The notes under the pieces were generated by a model. It saw nothing but the letters and a program-made list of their open reading frames with translations. It did not search any database and was not told the origin of the DNA. Below are positions 7,082 to 15,882 of a DNA stretch of 64,000 bases, piece by piece (position 1 is the first letter of the stretch; every line of letters starts with the position of its first letter). The DNA comes from Rhodoferax sp. U11-2br (GTDB lineage Bacteria; Pseudomonadota; Gammaproteobacteria; Burkholderiales; Burkholderiaceae_C): assembly GCF_018619435.1 (NCBI RefSeq), contig NZ_JAHFZF010000006.1:62001-126000 (forward strand), in the 5' to 3' direction. The translations under genes were made by a program, and so were the position numbers.

Positions 7082-10048
7082 TCAGAGGAAACGGGAAAGA
7101 CTGTAGGGGCGGATGTCAAAGTCGGTGTGACCGTGCACCAGCAACTCGGTGACCAGCTTGGCCACAATCGGCGCCAGGGTGTAACCGTTGGACGTGACGG
7201 CGTTGAAAAAGCCCGGCACACCGGGCACCTCGCCCAGGATCGGCGCGCCGTCGATGTTGACATTCATACCGGCCCAGGTACGCAGCACATGCAGGCCGGA
7301 CAGCGCGGGCAACACCTGGTTGGCGACCCAGAGGTTGCCCTCGATGCTGCTGCGTTCGGTCTGGTTCAGCCGCATCCTGTCGTTGTAGGCGGCGGTCCAG
7401 CCGCCACCAATGATCAGGCCACCGGTGGCCGCTTGTTTCATGCTGAGGTGGCGGTCGGCGTGGGCAATCAGATGGCGCACCATGGGCGGCGCCGGTTCTG
7501 TCACGATCATCTGCAAGGGTGCGCCCTTGACCGGAATCTTGACACCCAACATGTCCCCCACGGCGCTGGACCAGGCACCGCTGGCATTGACCACGCGGCC
7601 CGCGTGGATCACCCCGCGCGAGGTGTACACCGTGAAACCGGCCTGGGCGCCAACTTTCGGCTCGATCCGCTCGACATTGCAACTGCGTAAAAACCGGGCG
7701 CCAAATTCAGTTGCACGGCGTGCCACCGCATAGGTTGCGCGCAAGGGGTTGATCTTGCCCTCCATCGGGCACCATTCAGCCCCCAGCAGCTTGGGTGACA
7801 GGCTGGGTGACAGGCGACGCAGTTCGCCCCCATCCACCACATGCGCCTCGATGCCATGGCTGCGTTCCAGTGCCACCTTGGCCTGCAGAAAGTCCATGCC
7901 TTTGGCGCTGTCAGCCACCATCAGGCCACCGGTGATCTTGACCTCCAGGTCTTCCCCGCAGTCGTCCTGGATCTGCTGCCACAGGCGCACCGACATCGGC
8001 CCCAGTGGCAAGGTGGCGGCGGCCGGGCCACCGCCTTGCTGGGCCTTGTCCCCAAAGTCGAAGGACAACAGCTGCACATGCAGGCTGCCCGCATTGGCAC
8101 CCGAGGCCTGCAGGTTGATGTCGTCTCGCTCGACCACCAGCACGTCTTGCCCGGCCTGGGCCAGGAAGTAGGCCAGATTGGCGCCCAGCACCCCGCCGCC
8201 AATCACCAGCACATCGGCTTTTTGCGGTGCCAGCGCTTCGGTTTCTCTGGGGCGTGCCAGATTCGGTGTGATGGCAGGCCGGTGGCCACCCCATTCGGGT
8301 TTTTCAAAGGCCAGTACGCCAGCGGGCAGCGGGCGCACCGGTACACGTGGTGCAAAGTACTGTTCCGTCGTGGTGTTGGCACCACGGGTTTCATGCAGTA
8401 ACCGAGCTGCCACATTGGCGCAGTAGCGCCCCTGGCAGCGGCCCATGCCCAGGCGGGTGTTGCGTTTGATGGCGGCCAGGGTGTCGCGCCCAGCGGCGAT
8501 CTGGGCGCGCACATCACCAAAGCTGATGTTTTCGCAGCGGCATAGCAGGGTGTCATCCGGCACCTTTGAGAGATCCAGCTCGGGCGCCTGGTAGATGGCC
8601 CACAACGCGCGCTGAAAGTCCAGGGCGCGCTGCAGTTGCTGTCGCGTTTGCGCTGGCGCATCGCCGCTGTAGCCCAGTTGGCGGGCAGCGGCGTAACCGG
8701 CCAGACTGCCGCGCGCTGCGGCCACCCGCGAGCCACCCATGTCCGCACCATCGCCCACCACCCAAACACCTGGCAGGCTGCTGCGGCCTTCTTCATCGGT
8801 GACCGTGGCCAGGTAGCCCAGATGTCGCGCCACAAACCGGTGCTGGCAGCCCAGCATACGGGGCAGCTCGGTGGAGGGGATGAAGCCGTAACCCACACAC
8901 AGGGCGTCTGCCTCAAAATTGCGTTCACTGCCAGGTACCAACTGCCCTTGGCCATCCAACTGGGCGGCGCATACCGTGTCCAGCCCGCGCTCGGCGTGCC
9001 CCCGTGCGCTGGTCACCGTGTGTCCCCACAACACCGGCACACCAAAGCGGCGCAGTGTCGCCAGCGCAAGTGCACCATCGAGCAGCAGGTCTGCACCGGT
9101 TCGACCGGCGAGCAATAGCTCACGCCAGTGCCGCAGGCTAGGGCGTGGTGCACTTTCCAGCACCGCCAGCACCTTGGCGCCGCCGCGTACCAACTCCACT
9201 GCGAGCTGCAGATTGAGCGGCCCGTTGCCCGCAATCACCACCCGTTGCCCCGGCGCCACACGGTAAGCCCGGGCCAGGGTTTGCCCGGCGCCGGTGGTCA
9301 TCACGCCCGGCAAGGTCCAGCCGGGAAAGGACACCGGGCGTTCATAGGCACCCGCCGCAATGACCAGCTGTTGGCAGTGGTACACCGTGGCATGCCCATC
9401 CACGACCGCCCCTACCTCGGTAGCAGACAGGGCCGCCCACACCTGTGCGCCTTGCTGGATCTCCACCCCGGCGACCAAGACATTGCGGGTCAGACGTAAG
9501 CCGTCTGTAAATTGTTTGTCGAGCGCTTGCCCCGCGACCTGGGACGGCGCCAGCGGCTTGTAGAACTGGCCACCGGTCTGGGGCCGCTCGTCCAGCACCG
9601 TGACCTTGGCACCACTTTTGCGTGCAGCCAGAGCGGCGGACAAACCGGCTGGCCCGGCACCCACCACCAGCACCTCGACCTGGATCGTGTTGGGCTCTTT
9701 CTGCGGTGGTGGTGTGAGTGATCGCGTAGCAGCCTGGCTGGCCAACCCGTCGGGTGCGTTGGGTGCCAAGGCAGCAGTCACCACCTGACCGTCCTGCACC
9801 TTGGTCAGGCAGGCGCGTTGACTGCCCAGGCCATCCACGGTCACCAAGCATTCTTGGCAGGCGCCCATGCCGCAGTACAGGCCGCGACGCTGGCCATCAC
9901 GGGTGTGGCGCAAGCTTCGGATGCCGTGGGCGGCCAGGGCGGCGGCGATGGTTTCCCCTTCCAGCGCCTGCAGCGTCTGGCCGTCATAGGAGAAAAACAC
10001 CGGGCGACCGGTGCTTTGGATCAGGGGGTGGGTAAGACGCGCCGTCAT
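7082..10048 (-). CDS. Three-part fused flavo-iron-sulfur dehydrogenase (HcnABC / D-hydroxyproline dehydrogenase type)
   Basis: One uninterrupted 988-residue protein joins three modules that are usually separate subunits. Residues 1-90 are a small [2Fe-2S] domain with Cys59, Cys64, Cys67 and Cys80. Residues about 120-480 form an FAD/NAD(P) oxidoreductase with GAGPAG at 130-135 and a second nucleotide fold at GNGPLN. These are followed by a BFD-like [2Fe-2S] domain with Cys503, Cys505, Cys538 and Cys543. Residues 611-988 are a D-amino-acid-oxidase-type FAD domain (GGGVLG at 617-622). Hydrogen cyanide synthase HcnABC, opine oxidases and cis-4-hydroxy-D-proline dehydrogenase have this make-up as heteromers. 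The likely reaction is oxidation of a cyclic or secondary amino acid with electrons passed to the respiratory chain. The start at 10048 is where the ferredoxin homology begins. Confidence 0.88.
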   Translation of the reverse strand: MTARLTHPLIQSTGRPVFFSYDGQTLQALEGETIAAALAAHGIRSLRHTRDGQRRGLYCGMGACQECLVTVDGLGSQRACLTKVQDGQVVTAALAPNAPDGLASQAATRSLTPPPQKEPNTIQVEVLVVGAGPAGLSAALAARKSGAKVTVLDERPQTGGQFYKPLAPSQVAGQALDKQFTDGLRLTRNVLVAGVEIQQGAQVWAALSATEVGAVVDGHATVYHCQQLVIAAGAYERPVSFPGWTLPGVMTTGAGQTLARAYRVAPGQRVVIAGNGPLNLQLAVELVRGGAKVLAVLESAPRPSLRHWRELLLAGRTGADLLLDGALALATLRRFGVPVLWGHTVTSARGHAERGLDTVCAAQLDGQGQLVPGSERNFEADALCVGYGFIPSTELPRMLGCQHRFVARHLGYLATVTDEEGRSSLPGVWVVGDGADMGGSRVAAARGSLAGYAAARQLGYSGDAPAQTRQQLQRALDFQRALWAIYQAPELDLSKVPDDTLLCRCENISFGDVRAQIAAGRDTLAAIKRNTRLGMGRCQGRYCANVAARLLHETRGANTTTEQYFAPRVPVRPLPAGVLAFEKPEWGGHRPAITPNLARPRETEALAPQKADVLVIGGGVLGANLAYFLAQAGQDVLVVERDDINLQASGANAGSLHVQLLSFDFGDKAQQGGGPAAATLPLGPMSVRLWQQIQDDCGEDLEVKITGGLMVADSAKGMDFLQAKVALERSHGIEAHVVDGGELRRLSPSLSPKLLGAEWCPMEGKINPLRATYAVARRATEFGARFLRSCNVERIEPKVGAQAGFTVYTSRGVIHAGRVVNASGAWSSAVGDMLGVKIPVKGAPLQMIVTEPAPPMVRHLIAHADRHLSMKQAATGGLIIGGGWTAAYNDRMRLNQTERSSIEGNLWVANQVLPALSGLHVLRTWAGMNVNIDGAPILGEVPGVPGFFNAVTSNGYTLAPIVAKLVTELLVHGHTDFDIRPYSLSRFL

Positions 10049-10080
10049 GGTGGCAAGTTGTCGTGAATTACATCGAAGTT

Positions 10081-10110
10081 TTGAACGTATACGTATAATA
10101 CACGTATACT
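10081..10110. promoter_or_regulatory. Divergent promoter/operator with two GTATAC boxes
   Basis: The segment holds arms GTATACGT (10087-10094) and ACGTATAC (10102-10109) in inverted orientation, giving two GTATAC cores 17 bases apart. GT-N2-AC-type cores are typical of GntR/FCD regulators, and such a gene closes the rightward operon. TTGAAC (10081) and TATACT (10105) with an 18-base spacer form a plausible rightward promoter inside the boxes. A TATAAT also lies between them. A repressor here would cover both divergent operons. Confidence 0.6.
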
Positions 10111-10163
10111 TTGCGAATACAAATTCTTCAAACCTTCTTTTCATTTCACAGAGCGAGCGACCT

Positions 10164-11057
10164 ATGACCTCTTTTCGTGGCACTTACACCGTCCTGATCA
10201 CGCCCTTCACTGCGGATGGCCTGCATGTGGATGTCCCGGCTTTGAAGCGTCTGGTGAATTGGCAGATTGAGCAAGGCATCCATGGCCTGATTCCTCTGGG
10301 CAGCACCGGCGAGTTCCTGTCGATGACCCCCGATGAACGCCAGCTGGTGATTGAAACCTGCATCCAGACCGCCAACAAGCGGGTGCCAGTGCTCATTGGT
10401 ACCGGCGCGGAATGGACCGACGACTGTGTGCGCCTCAGCAAGGAAGCCCAATCCATGGGTGCGGACGGGGTGATGATCATCCCGCCCTATTACTCTTGCC
10501 CGACCGAGGACGAGTTGTTCACCCACTACCGCAAGGTGGGTGAAGCCATCGACATCCCGATCATGCTCTACAACAACCCGGCCACCGCCAATGTCGACCT
10601 GACACCCGGCATCGTGGCGCGGCTGTCGCAGATCGACAACTGCAGCTACATCAAAGAGTCCACCCTGGAAGTGACCCGGGTGCGCGACATCATCGACCTG
10701 TGTGGTGACCGCATGACGGTGTTTGCCGGCATTCTGGGTTACGAGTCATTCTGGCTGGGTGCCCAGGGTTGGGTGGCGGTGTGTTCCAACCTGATTCCTG
10801 CCATGTCAGCCCAGCTGTTTGAACTGGTGGCTGACCAAAAGGACATGGACAAAGCCTTGGCCTTGTACAAAAAGATGTTGCCGATCGTGCGCTGGGTTGG
10901 TGGTCACCGTTATGTGGCGGCCTCCAAAGATGCGCTGGGCATGATGGGTTTGCCGGTGGGTACACCCCGTCCTCCACGCCTGCCGCTGCCTGCCACAGAT
11001 GCGGCCGAGCTGCGCCATGAACTCAACAAGCTCGGTTTGTTGAACAGCATTGCCTGA
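10164..11057 (+). CDS. Dihydrodipicolinate-synthase-family lyase/deaminase
   Basis: A 297-residue class-I aldolase-type enzyme of the DapA superfamily. It shows the GSTGE phosphate-loop-like motif (residues 46-50), the catalytic tyrosine in IMLYNNP (Tyr136) and the Schiff-base lysine in YIKES (Lys164). Members include DapA, N-acetylneuraminate lyase, KDG aldolases and pyrroline-4-hydroxy-2-carboxylate deaminase. The neighbouring three-part dehydrogenase makes the last the best analogue, because that pair occurs in hydroxyproline degradation. No epimerase or semialdehyde dehydrogenase is nearby, so the assignment is open. The start at MTSFRGTYTV is where homology begins and the divergent promoter ends. 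Confidence 0.85.
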   Translation: MTSFRGTYTVLITPFTADGLHVDVPALKRLVNWQIEQGIHGLIPLGSTGEFLSMTPDERQLVIETCIQTANKRVPVLIGTGAEWTDDCVRLSKEAQSMGADGVMIIPPYYSCPTEDELFTHYRKVGEAIDIPIMLYNNPATANVDLTPGIVARLSQIDNCSYIKESTLEVTRVRDIIDLCGDRMTVFAGILGYESFWLGAQGWVAVCSNLIPAMSAQLFELVADQKDMDKALALYKKMLPIVRWVGGHRYVAASKDALGMMGLPVGTPRPPRLPLPATDAAELRHELNKLGLLNSIA

Positions 11058-11113
11058 ACCCATTTGTTCCCCCTGCCCTTCCTGTCTTCAACCGCTCCCA
11101 AAGGATTTTGACC

Positions 11114-11938
11114 ATGAAATTCGCACTTGCCGCTGTCTCCATCACCACCGCCTTGTTCGCCGCCCATGCACAGGCCGCAGACTGCAAATACCCCGTGCCG
11201 GACTCGGCCCTGGTGAAAAAAGGGGTGCTGACCATGTCGGTGAACCCGACCCTGCCACCCATGCAGTTTGTCGACCAGAACGGCGCCCTCAAAGGCATGC
11301 GTGTGGAACTCGGTGAAGAGATCGCCAAACGCCTTTGCCTCAAGCCAGAGTATGTGCGTATCGAGTTCTCGGCCATGGTGCCCGGGCTGCAGGCCGGCCG
11401 CTGGGACATGATCAACACCGGCATCTTCTACACCGAAGAACGCGCCAAACTGATGCAGATGGTGGTGTACGAAGACCAGGCCATCAGCATCTCCACCGCC
11501 AAGGGCAACCCGGGCAAGATCAGCAAGGTGGAAGACCTGTCGGGCAAAACCATTGGTGTTGAACTCGGTGGGTTTGAAGAGAAAAAGACCCGCGAGCTGG
11601 ACAAACAGCTCACCGACAAGGGGCTGAAGGGCATGAACATCCGCACCTTTGACAACTTTGCGATGTCGTTCCAGTCGCTGCGCGCCGGTCAGGTGGAAGT
11701 GGCCCTGTCGATCGACTCGACCGCGACCGAATACCAGAAACGCGGCGACTTTGAACGTGTGCTCTCCGGCCTGTTCCCGACACCGGTGGCACTGGCCCTC
11801 AAGAACAAACCGCTGGCTGAGAGCGTGGCCAAGGTGCTCAACGACATGCGGGCCGATGGCAGCTTCCAGAAGCTGTTCAGCAGCTACGGTGTGAAGCCGG
11901 CTGACGGCGCCATGGTGGTCAAAGGTCCAGCCAATTAA
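11114..11938 (+). CDS. Amino acid ABC transporter substrate-binding protein
   Basis: A 274-residue periplasmic binding protein of the bacterial extracellular solute-binding family 3. A signal peptide (MKFALAAVSITTALFAAHAQA) precedes ADCKYPVPDSALVKKG, and the family features LTMSVNPTLPPMQFVD and VEDLSGKTIGVELGGFEE are visible. The ATG at 11114 is preferred over a TTG six bases earlier because AAGGA lies at a better distance. It is cotranscribed with the permease and hydantoinase genes. The ligand is unknown; the island suggests a cyclic ureide or amino-acid derivative. Confidence 0.9.
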   Translation: MKFALAAVSITTALFAAHAQAADCKYPVPDSALVKKGVLTMSVNPTLPPMQFVDQNGALKGMRVELGEEIAKRLCLKPEYVRIEFSAMVPGLQAGRWDMINTGIFYTEERAKLMQMVVYEDQAISISTAKGNPGKISKVEDLSGKTIGVELGGFEEKKTRELDKQLTDKGLKGMNIRTFDNFAMSFQSLRAGQVEVALSIDSTATEYQKRGDFERVLSGLFPTPVALALKNKPLAESVAKVLNDMRADGSFQKLFSSYGVKPADGAMVVKGPAN

Positions 11939-11973
11939 GCAACGTTGCCAACATTCCCTCTAGGAGACAAGTC

Positions 11974-12699
11974 ATGGGTCAAGGCTGGAGCTGGTCGGGG
12001 TTTTTCGACTATCTGTTCAACCCGTTCATCCTGGGGGGGGTGTTTACCACCGTCTGGCTGACGCTGGCGGCCATTGCCGGTGGCCTGGTATTGGGCTGTG
12101 GCCTGGCCCTGGCGCGCCTGTCCAAACGGCGCTGGCTCTACGCCCCGGCACATTTCTACATCTGGCTGTTCCGTGGCACACCGTTGATGGTGCAGCTGAT
12201 CATCATCTACACCGGCCTGCCCCAGCTGGGCCTGAAATTCTCAGTGATCGAGTCGGCGCTGATCGGGCTGATTCTGAACGAGGCCGCCTACCTGGCCGAG
12301 ATTGTGCGGGGCGGCATCCAGTCGATCCCGGTCGGTCAGACCAATGCCGCCCGGGCCATGGGCTTCACCAGCGCCCAAACCCTGCGTTTCATCATTTTTC
12401 CGCAGGCGATGCGCCTGATCGTGCCAACGCTGGGCAACAGCATCAACGGTCTGCTCAAAACAACGTCAGTGACCTCGGTGATTTCCATGGAGGAACTGCT
12501 GCGTCGCACCCAGGTGCTGATTCAGGAGCGTTTCATGGTGCTGGAGCTGTTCCTGGTGGCCGCTTTGTATTACCTGTTGCTCACCTCGGCCTGGGACTTT
12601 GTGCAACGCCGCATCGAGCGCCACTATGGCCGTGCCTACGGCAATGCCTCTGAGAGCGAGCCGCGCATCCGGGCGGCTGAAGTCATCGAACAACGCTGA
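11974..12699 (+). CDS. Amino acid ABC transporter permease
   Basis: A 241-residue inner-membrane permease of the HisM/GlnP type with about five hydrophobic helices. FRGTPLMVQL and the cytoplasmic coupling loop LNEAAYLAEIVRGGIQSIPVGQTNAARAMGF are the conserved EAA-loop region that contacts the ATPase. Only one permease gene is present, so it probably works as a homodimer with the ATPase encoded at 5046-5780. The start follows TAGGAGACAAG. The gene lies between the binding protein and the hydantoinase. Confidence 0.92.
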   Translation: MGQGWSWSGFFDYLFNPFILGGVFTTVWLTLAAIAGGLVLGCGLALARLSKRRWLYAPAHFYIWLFRGTPLMVQLIIIYTGLPQLGLKFSVIESALIGLILNEAAYLAEIVRGGIQSIPVGQTNAARAMGFTSAQTLRFIIFPQAMRLIVPTLGNSINGLLKTTSVTSVISMEELLRRTQVLIQERFMVLELFLVAALYYLLLTSAWDFVQRRIERHYGRAYGNASESEPRIRAAEVIEQR

Positions 12700-12726
12700 A
12701 CCCTCTTTCCGACAGGAGCCCTGCCC

Positions 12727-14181
12727 ATGACAGATTTTGACCTGATCATCAGAAACGCCGACATTGCCACCGCCGCCGACCGCTACAGCGCCGACATCGG
12801 CATCCGGGACGGCCGTATTGTGGCCATCGCCCAGACCCTGAGTCCCAACGCTGCCGAAGTGATCGACGCCTGCGGGCGACTGGTTACCCCTGGTGGCGTG
12901 GATGGCCATGTGCACCTGGACCAGCCCACCAGTGACGGTTCGGTGTTTTCCGACGATTTTTTCACCGGCACCCGCTCCGCCGCCTGTGGCGGCACCACCA
13001 CCGTGATCCCGTTTGCGACCCAGCAACGCGGCCACAGCTTGCAGGAAGCGGTGGATGACTACCACCGGCGTGCCAAGGGCAAGGCGGTGATCGACTATGC
13101 CTTTCACCTGATCGTCTCGGACACCTCGCCCAAGCTGATCCAGGAAGAACTGCCGCGCCTGATTGCCGAGGGCTACACCTCGGTCAAGATCTACATGACC
13201 TACGACGACATGAAGCTGGGTGACCGCCAGATCATCGAGGTGCTGGCCACCGCGCGCAAACATGGCGCCATGACCATGGTGCACGCTGAAAACAGCGACT
13301 GCATCGGCTGGTTGACCGAGCAACTGCTGGCCGCGGGCTTGAGCGCGCCGGGTTACCACAGCCAGTCGCGCCCGATGGTGGTGGAGCGTGAGGCCACCCA
13401 CCGCGCCATTGCCCTGTCGGAACTGCTCGACACCCCGATCCTGATCGTACATGTGTCGGGCAAAGAGGCGATTGAGCAAATCCACTGGGCGCGTGGCCGG
13501 GGCCTGCCGATTTTTGCCGAGACCTGCCCGCAATACCTGCTGCTGAGTGCGGAAGACCTGGGGCCCCAGAACGACGACGGCGCCTACGGCATGCGCTGCA
13601 TCTGCAGCCCGCCACCGCGCGACAAGGGCAACCAGGAAGTGGTCTGGACCGGCCTGGCCAACGGCTTGTTCACCATCGTCTCCTCCGACCATGCACCGTT
13701 CAACTACGGTGGTGAGCAGGGCAAAAAAATCGCCGGTCCGGCCGCACCGTTCAATCTGGTGCCCAACGGCATCCCCGGTGTGGAAACCCGGCTGCCGCTG
13801 CTGATGAGTGAAGGTGTGCTCACCGGTCGCATCGACCTGCAGCGTTTTGTCGCCCTGACCTCGACCAACCCGGCCAAACTCTATGGGCTGTACCCGCAAA
13901 AGGGCACGATTGCCGTGGGCAGCGATGCTGACCTGGTGATCTGGGAGATGTATACACCGGGACAGGAGCGGCAGCTGAAGGCTGAGATGTTGCACAGTGC
14001 TTGTGACTACACCCCTTACGAAGGCAGGAGCCTGCGCTGCTGGCCAGCCCATACCCTGTCACGCGGACGCACCGTCTGGCGCGATGGGGTGTTCACGGCA
14101 CAGGCCGGAGAAGGCCAGTTTGTACCCTGTTTGCGCCCGCGTGAACCGGTGGCTGGCAGCCCTTTGGCGAAATGGCTGTGA
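12727..14181 (+). CDS. D-hydantoinase / dihydropyrimidinase family hydrolase
   Basis: A 484-residue cyclic amidohydrolase that opens hydantoin or dihydropyrimidine rings to N-carbamoyl products. The binuclear metal site is complete by inspection: GHVHLDQP (His61, His63), the lysine that becomes carbamylated in SVKIYMTY (Lys154), MVHAEN (His186), IVHVSG (His242) and SSDHAPF (Asp321). The start MTDFDLIIRNADI follows GACAGGAG. It is the fourth gene of the rightward operon, after a dedicated transporter. A normal pyrimidine-degradation partner (beta-ureidopropionase, dihydropyrimidine dehydrogenase) is absent, which argues for a hydantoin-like substrate rather than uracil. Confidence 0.9.
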   Translation: MTDFDLIIRNADIATAADRYSADIGIRDGRIVAIAQTLSPNAAEVIDACGRLVTPGGVDGHVHLDQPTSDGSVFSDDFFTGTRSAACGGTTTVIPFATQQRGHSLQEAVDDYHRRAKGKAVIDYAFHLIVSDTSPKLIQEELPRLIAEGYTSVKIYMTYDDMKLGDRQIIEVLATARKHGAMTMVHAENSDCIGWLTEQLLAAGLSAPGYHSQSRPMVVEREATHRAIALSELLDTPILIVHVSGKEAIEQIHWARGRGLPIFAETCPQYLLLSAEDLGPQNDDGAYGMRCICSPPPRDKGNQEVVWTGLANGLFTIVSSDHAPFNYGGEQGKKIAGPAAPFNLVPNGIPGVETRLPLLMSEGVLTGRIDLQRFVALTSTNPAKLYGLYPQKGTIAVGSDADLVIWEMYTPGQERQLKAEMLHSACDYTPYEGRSLRCWPAHTLSRGRTVWRDGVFTAQAGEGQFVPCLRPREPVAGSPLAKWL

Positions 14182-14231
14182 CGCGATAATCTGGACACGT
14201 CTGCCACCGGCAAAAAAGGGTCAATACAACT

Positions 14232-14915
14232 ATGTCGAGCGATCTGGAATCTGTCACCACCTTGCCACCGCTGGGCTCCCTGGAGGTGCGCTCATCCAGC
14301 CTGTCGGACCAGGCGTATCACCGCATGCGCGAGCTGATCTTGGACCGCAAGATCTCTTCCGGCAGCACCTTGCTCGAAGGCAAACTCGCTGACGAGTTAG
14401 GCATCTCGCGCACACCGATGCGCGAGGCGCTGGGCCGCCTGGCCGGTGAAGGCCTGCTGGTACGGCGCGACGCCCGCTCGTACTCGGTCCGCAGTGTCGG
14501 CACCAAGGAGTATTTTGATGCCATGCGCACCCGCGAGCTGCTGGAGTGTGAAGCCATCGCCCTGGCCATTGGCAAGATCGACGAGGCTGACCTCGATCGG
14601 CTCGACGCCGAGGTCGATGCCCTCAACGTGGGAGAGCACACCGAGACCGAGCACTGGCATTTTGACGACCGTTTCCACATGTTCATCGCCCATGCCAGCG
14701 GCAACATCGTGATGCCCCTGCTGATCCAGCAACTGCGTGATGACGCCCGGCTGTTTCGTCTGCACAGCCCCCTGCACCGCCAGAAGGAAAACCACCACGA
14801 ACACCGCGAGATCATCCGAGCCCTGCGCAACAAAGATGTCGAAGGCGCCCGGGGTGCGGTGCGGGCCCACCTGCGCAGCCTGCAAAACGATGTGCAACGT
14901 GCAGTGATGGGCTAG
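14232..14915 (+). CDS. GntR-family transcriptional regulator, FCD type
   Basis: A 227-residue regulator with an N-terminal winged helix-turn-helix (about residues 17-85, including LADELGISRTPMREALGRLAGEGLL) and a C-terminal FCD ligand domain. The FCD domain includes DDRFHMFIAHASGN and HREIIRALRNKDVEGARGAVRAHL, whose Asp and His residues usually bind a metal and an organic-acid effector. It is last in the rightward operon and most likely controls the island through the GTATAC boxes at 10081-10110. The effector is probably a pathway intermediate. Confidence 0.9.
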   Translation: MSSDLESVTTLPPLGSLEVRSSSLSDQAYHRMRELILDRKISSGSTLLEGKLADELGISRTPMREALGRLAGEGLLVRRDARSYSVRSVGTKEYFDAMRTRELLECEAIALAIGKIDEADLDRLDAEVDALNVGEHTETEHWHFDDRFHMFIAHASGNIVMPLLIQQLRDDARLFRLHSPLHRQKENHHEHREIIRALRNKDVEGARGAVRAHLRSLQNDVQRAVMG

Positions 14916-15004
14916 GCCACCGCCAACCCATCAGCTGACTGCCCGCCGTGTAACGCCCTCACGGACACACGGAAGGCCACCGATTCCAGCATAGAAACCG
15001 CCTA

Positions 15005-15047
15005 AATCCCTTACATAAAAAGGGACAAAAGCTATTAAATAAATAGC
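15005..15047. repeat. Dispersed palindromic repeat, copy B (gntR/crp convergent gap)
   Basis: AATCCCTTACATAAAAAGGG is followed by ACAAAAGCTATTAAATA, matching copy A in CCCTT...AAAAAGGG and AAGCTATT. It occupies the gap between two converging genes; no separate terminator is obvious there. Confidence 0.65.
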
Positions 15048-15071
15048 AAACAGGACGCCTGACATAAGCGT

Positions 15072-15809
15072 TCAGTGCCTGGTCTTGGGTGGGGGCAGCA
15101 GCCGTTCACACTCCCCTTTGACAGCGGCGTAACACTCGCAGGCCCGAGCCTCCAGCTGGTCGCGGTCAAGCACGCTGATGCTGCCACGTGCCTTGGTGAT
15201 CAGCCCTTCCTTGTGCAGCTTGCCTGCGGTCTGGGTCACACTTTCGCGGCGCACGCCGAGCAGGTGGGAAATCTGCTCCTGGGTGATCATCATTTTGTCG
15301 CTGTGTAAGCGGTCAAAACTCATCAGTAACCAGCGGCTGAACTGCTGCTCCACCGAGTGGTGCTGGTTACATACCGCCATTTGTGAGGTCTGGCAGATCA
15401 ATGCCTGGGTGTAGAGCAAGGCCAGGTGTTGTAACTGACCACCCTGCTCGAACTCGTGTTTCATGACTTTGCGGCTGAGCCGGTAGGCCTGGCCAGCGCT
15501 TTGCACCTCGGTGCTGCTGGGCAGGCTGTCACCGCCCATGTAAATCGAAATACCGACCAGCCCTTCGTTGCCGACCAGCGCAATTTCGCTGGAGGAGCCG
15601 TCTTCAAGCGCATAAATCAGCGAGACGATGCCCGAGACCGGAAAGTGCAGGTAGCGCACATGGTCACCCGACTCCGACATGGTCCAGCCCAGGGGCATGG
15701 CCACCAGCTCCAGATCGGGCAGGATGCGCTCGTATTCAGCTTTGGGCAAGGCCGCCAGGATCTGGTTCTGACGGGGGTCGGGCGCGGCGAGTTGGATGGG
15801 TTTGGACAT
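15072..15809 (-). CDS. Crp/Fnr-family transcriptional regulator
   Basis: A 245-residue regulator with an N-terminal cyclic-nucleotide-binding-like beta barrel and a C-terminal helix-turn-helix (ITQEQISHLLGVRRESVTQTAGKL). It lacks the N-terminal cysteine cluster of FNR, so it is not a classical oxygen-sensing iron-sulfur protein. Two cysteines sit in the dimer-helix region (ICQTSQMAVCN), and a Cys-x-Cys (ACEC) lies near the C-terminus. It belongs to a group common in betaproteobacteria without a clear role. The start is uncertain: the ATG at 15809 begins the typical sequence, while one at 15851 adds 14 residues. Its nearness to the cobalamin operon may be incidental. Confidence 0.8.
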   Translation of the reverse strand: MSKPIQLAAPDPRQNQILAALPKAEYERILPDLELVAMPLGWTMSESGDHVRYLHFPVSGIVSLIYALEDGSSSEIALVGNEGLVGISIYMGGDSLPSSTEVQSAGQAYRLSRKVMKHEFEQGGQLQHLALLYTQALICQTSQMAVCNQHHSVEQQFSRWLLMSFDRLHSDKMMITQEQISHLLGVRRESVTQTAGKLHKEGLITKARGSISVLDRDQLEARACECYAAVKGECERLLPPPKTRH

Positions 15810-15882
15810 GCACTTGGGTATCAAACGAGGAGGACCTAATGTACTCCCCATGCCTGAAACCGGCCGACGGGCCCATCCAGCC

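Noticed and set aside
13950-13955. A third GTATAC inside the hydantoinase gene
   Set aside because: Single box within coding sequence without a paired partner; not considered an operator.
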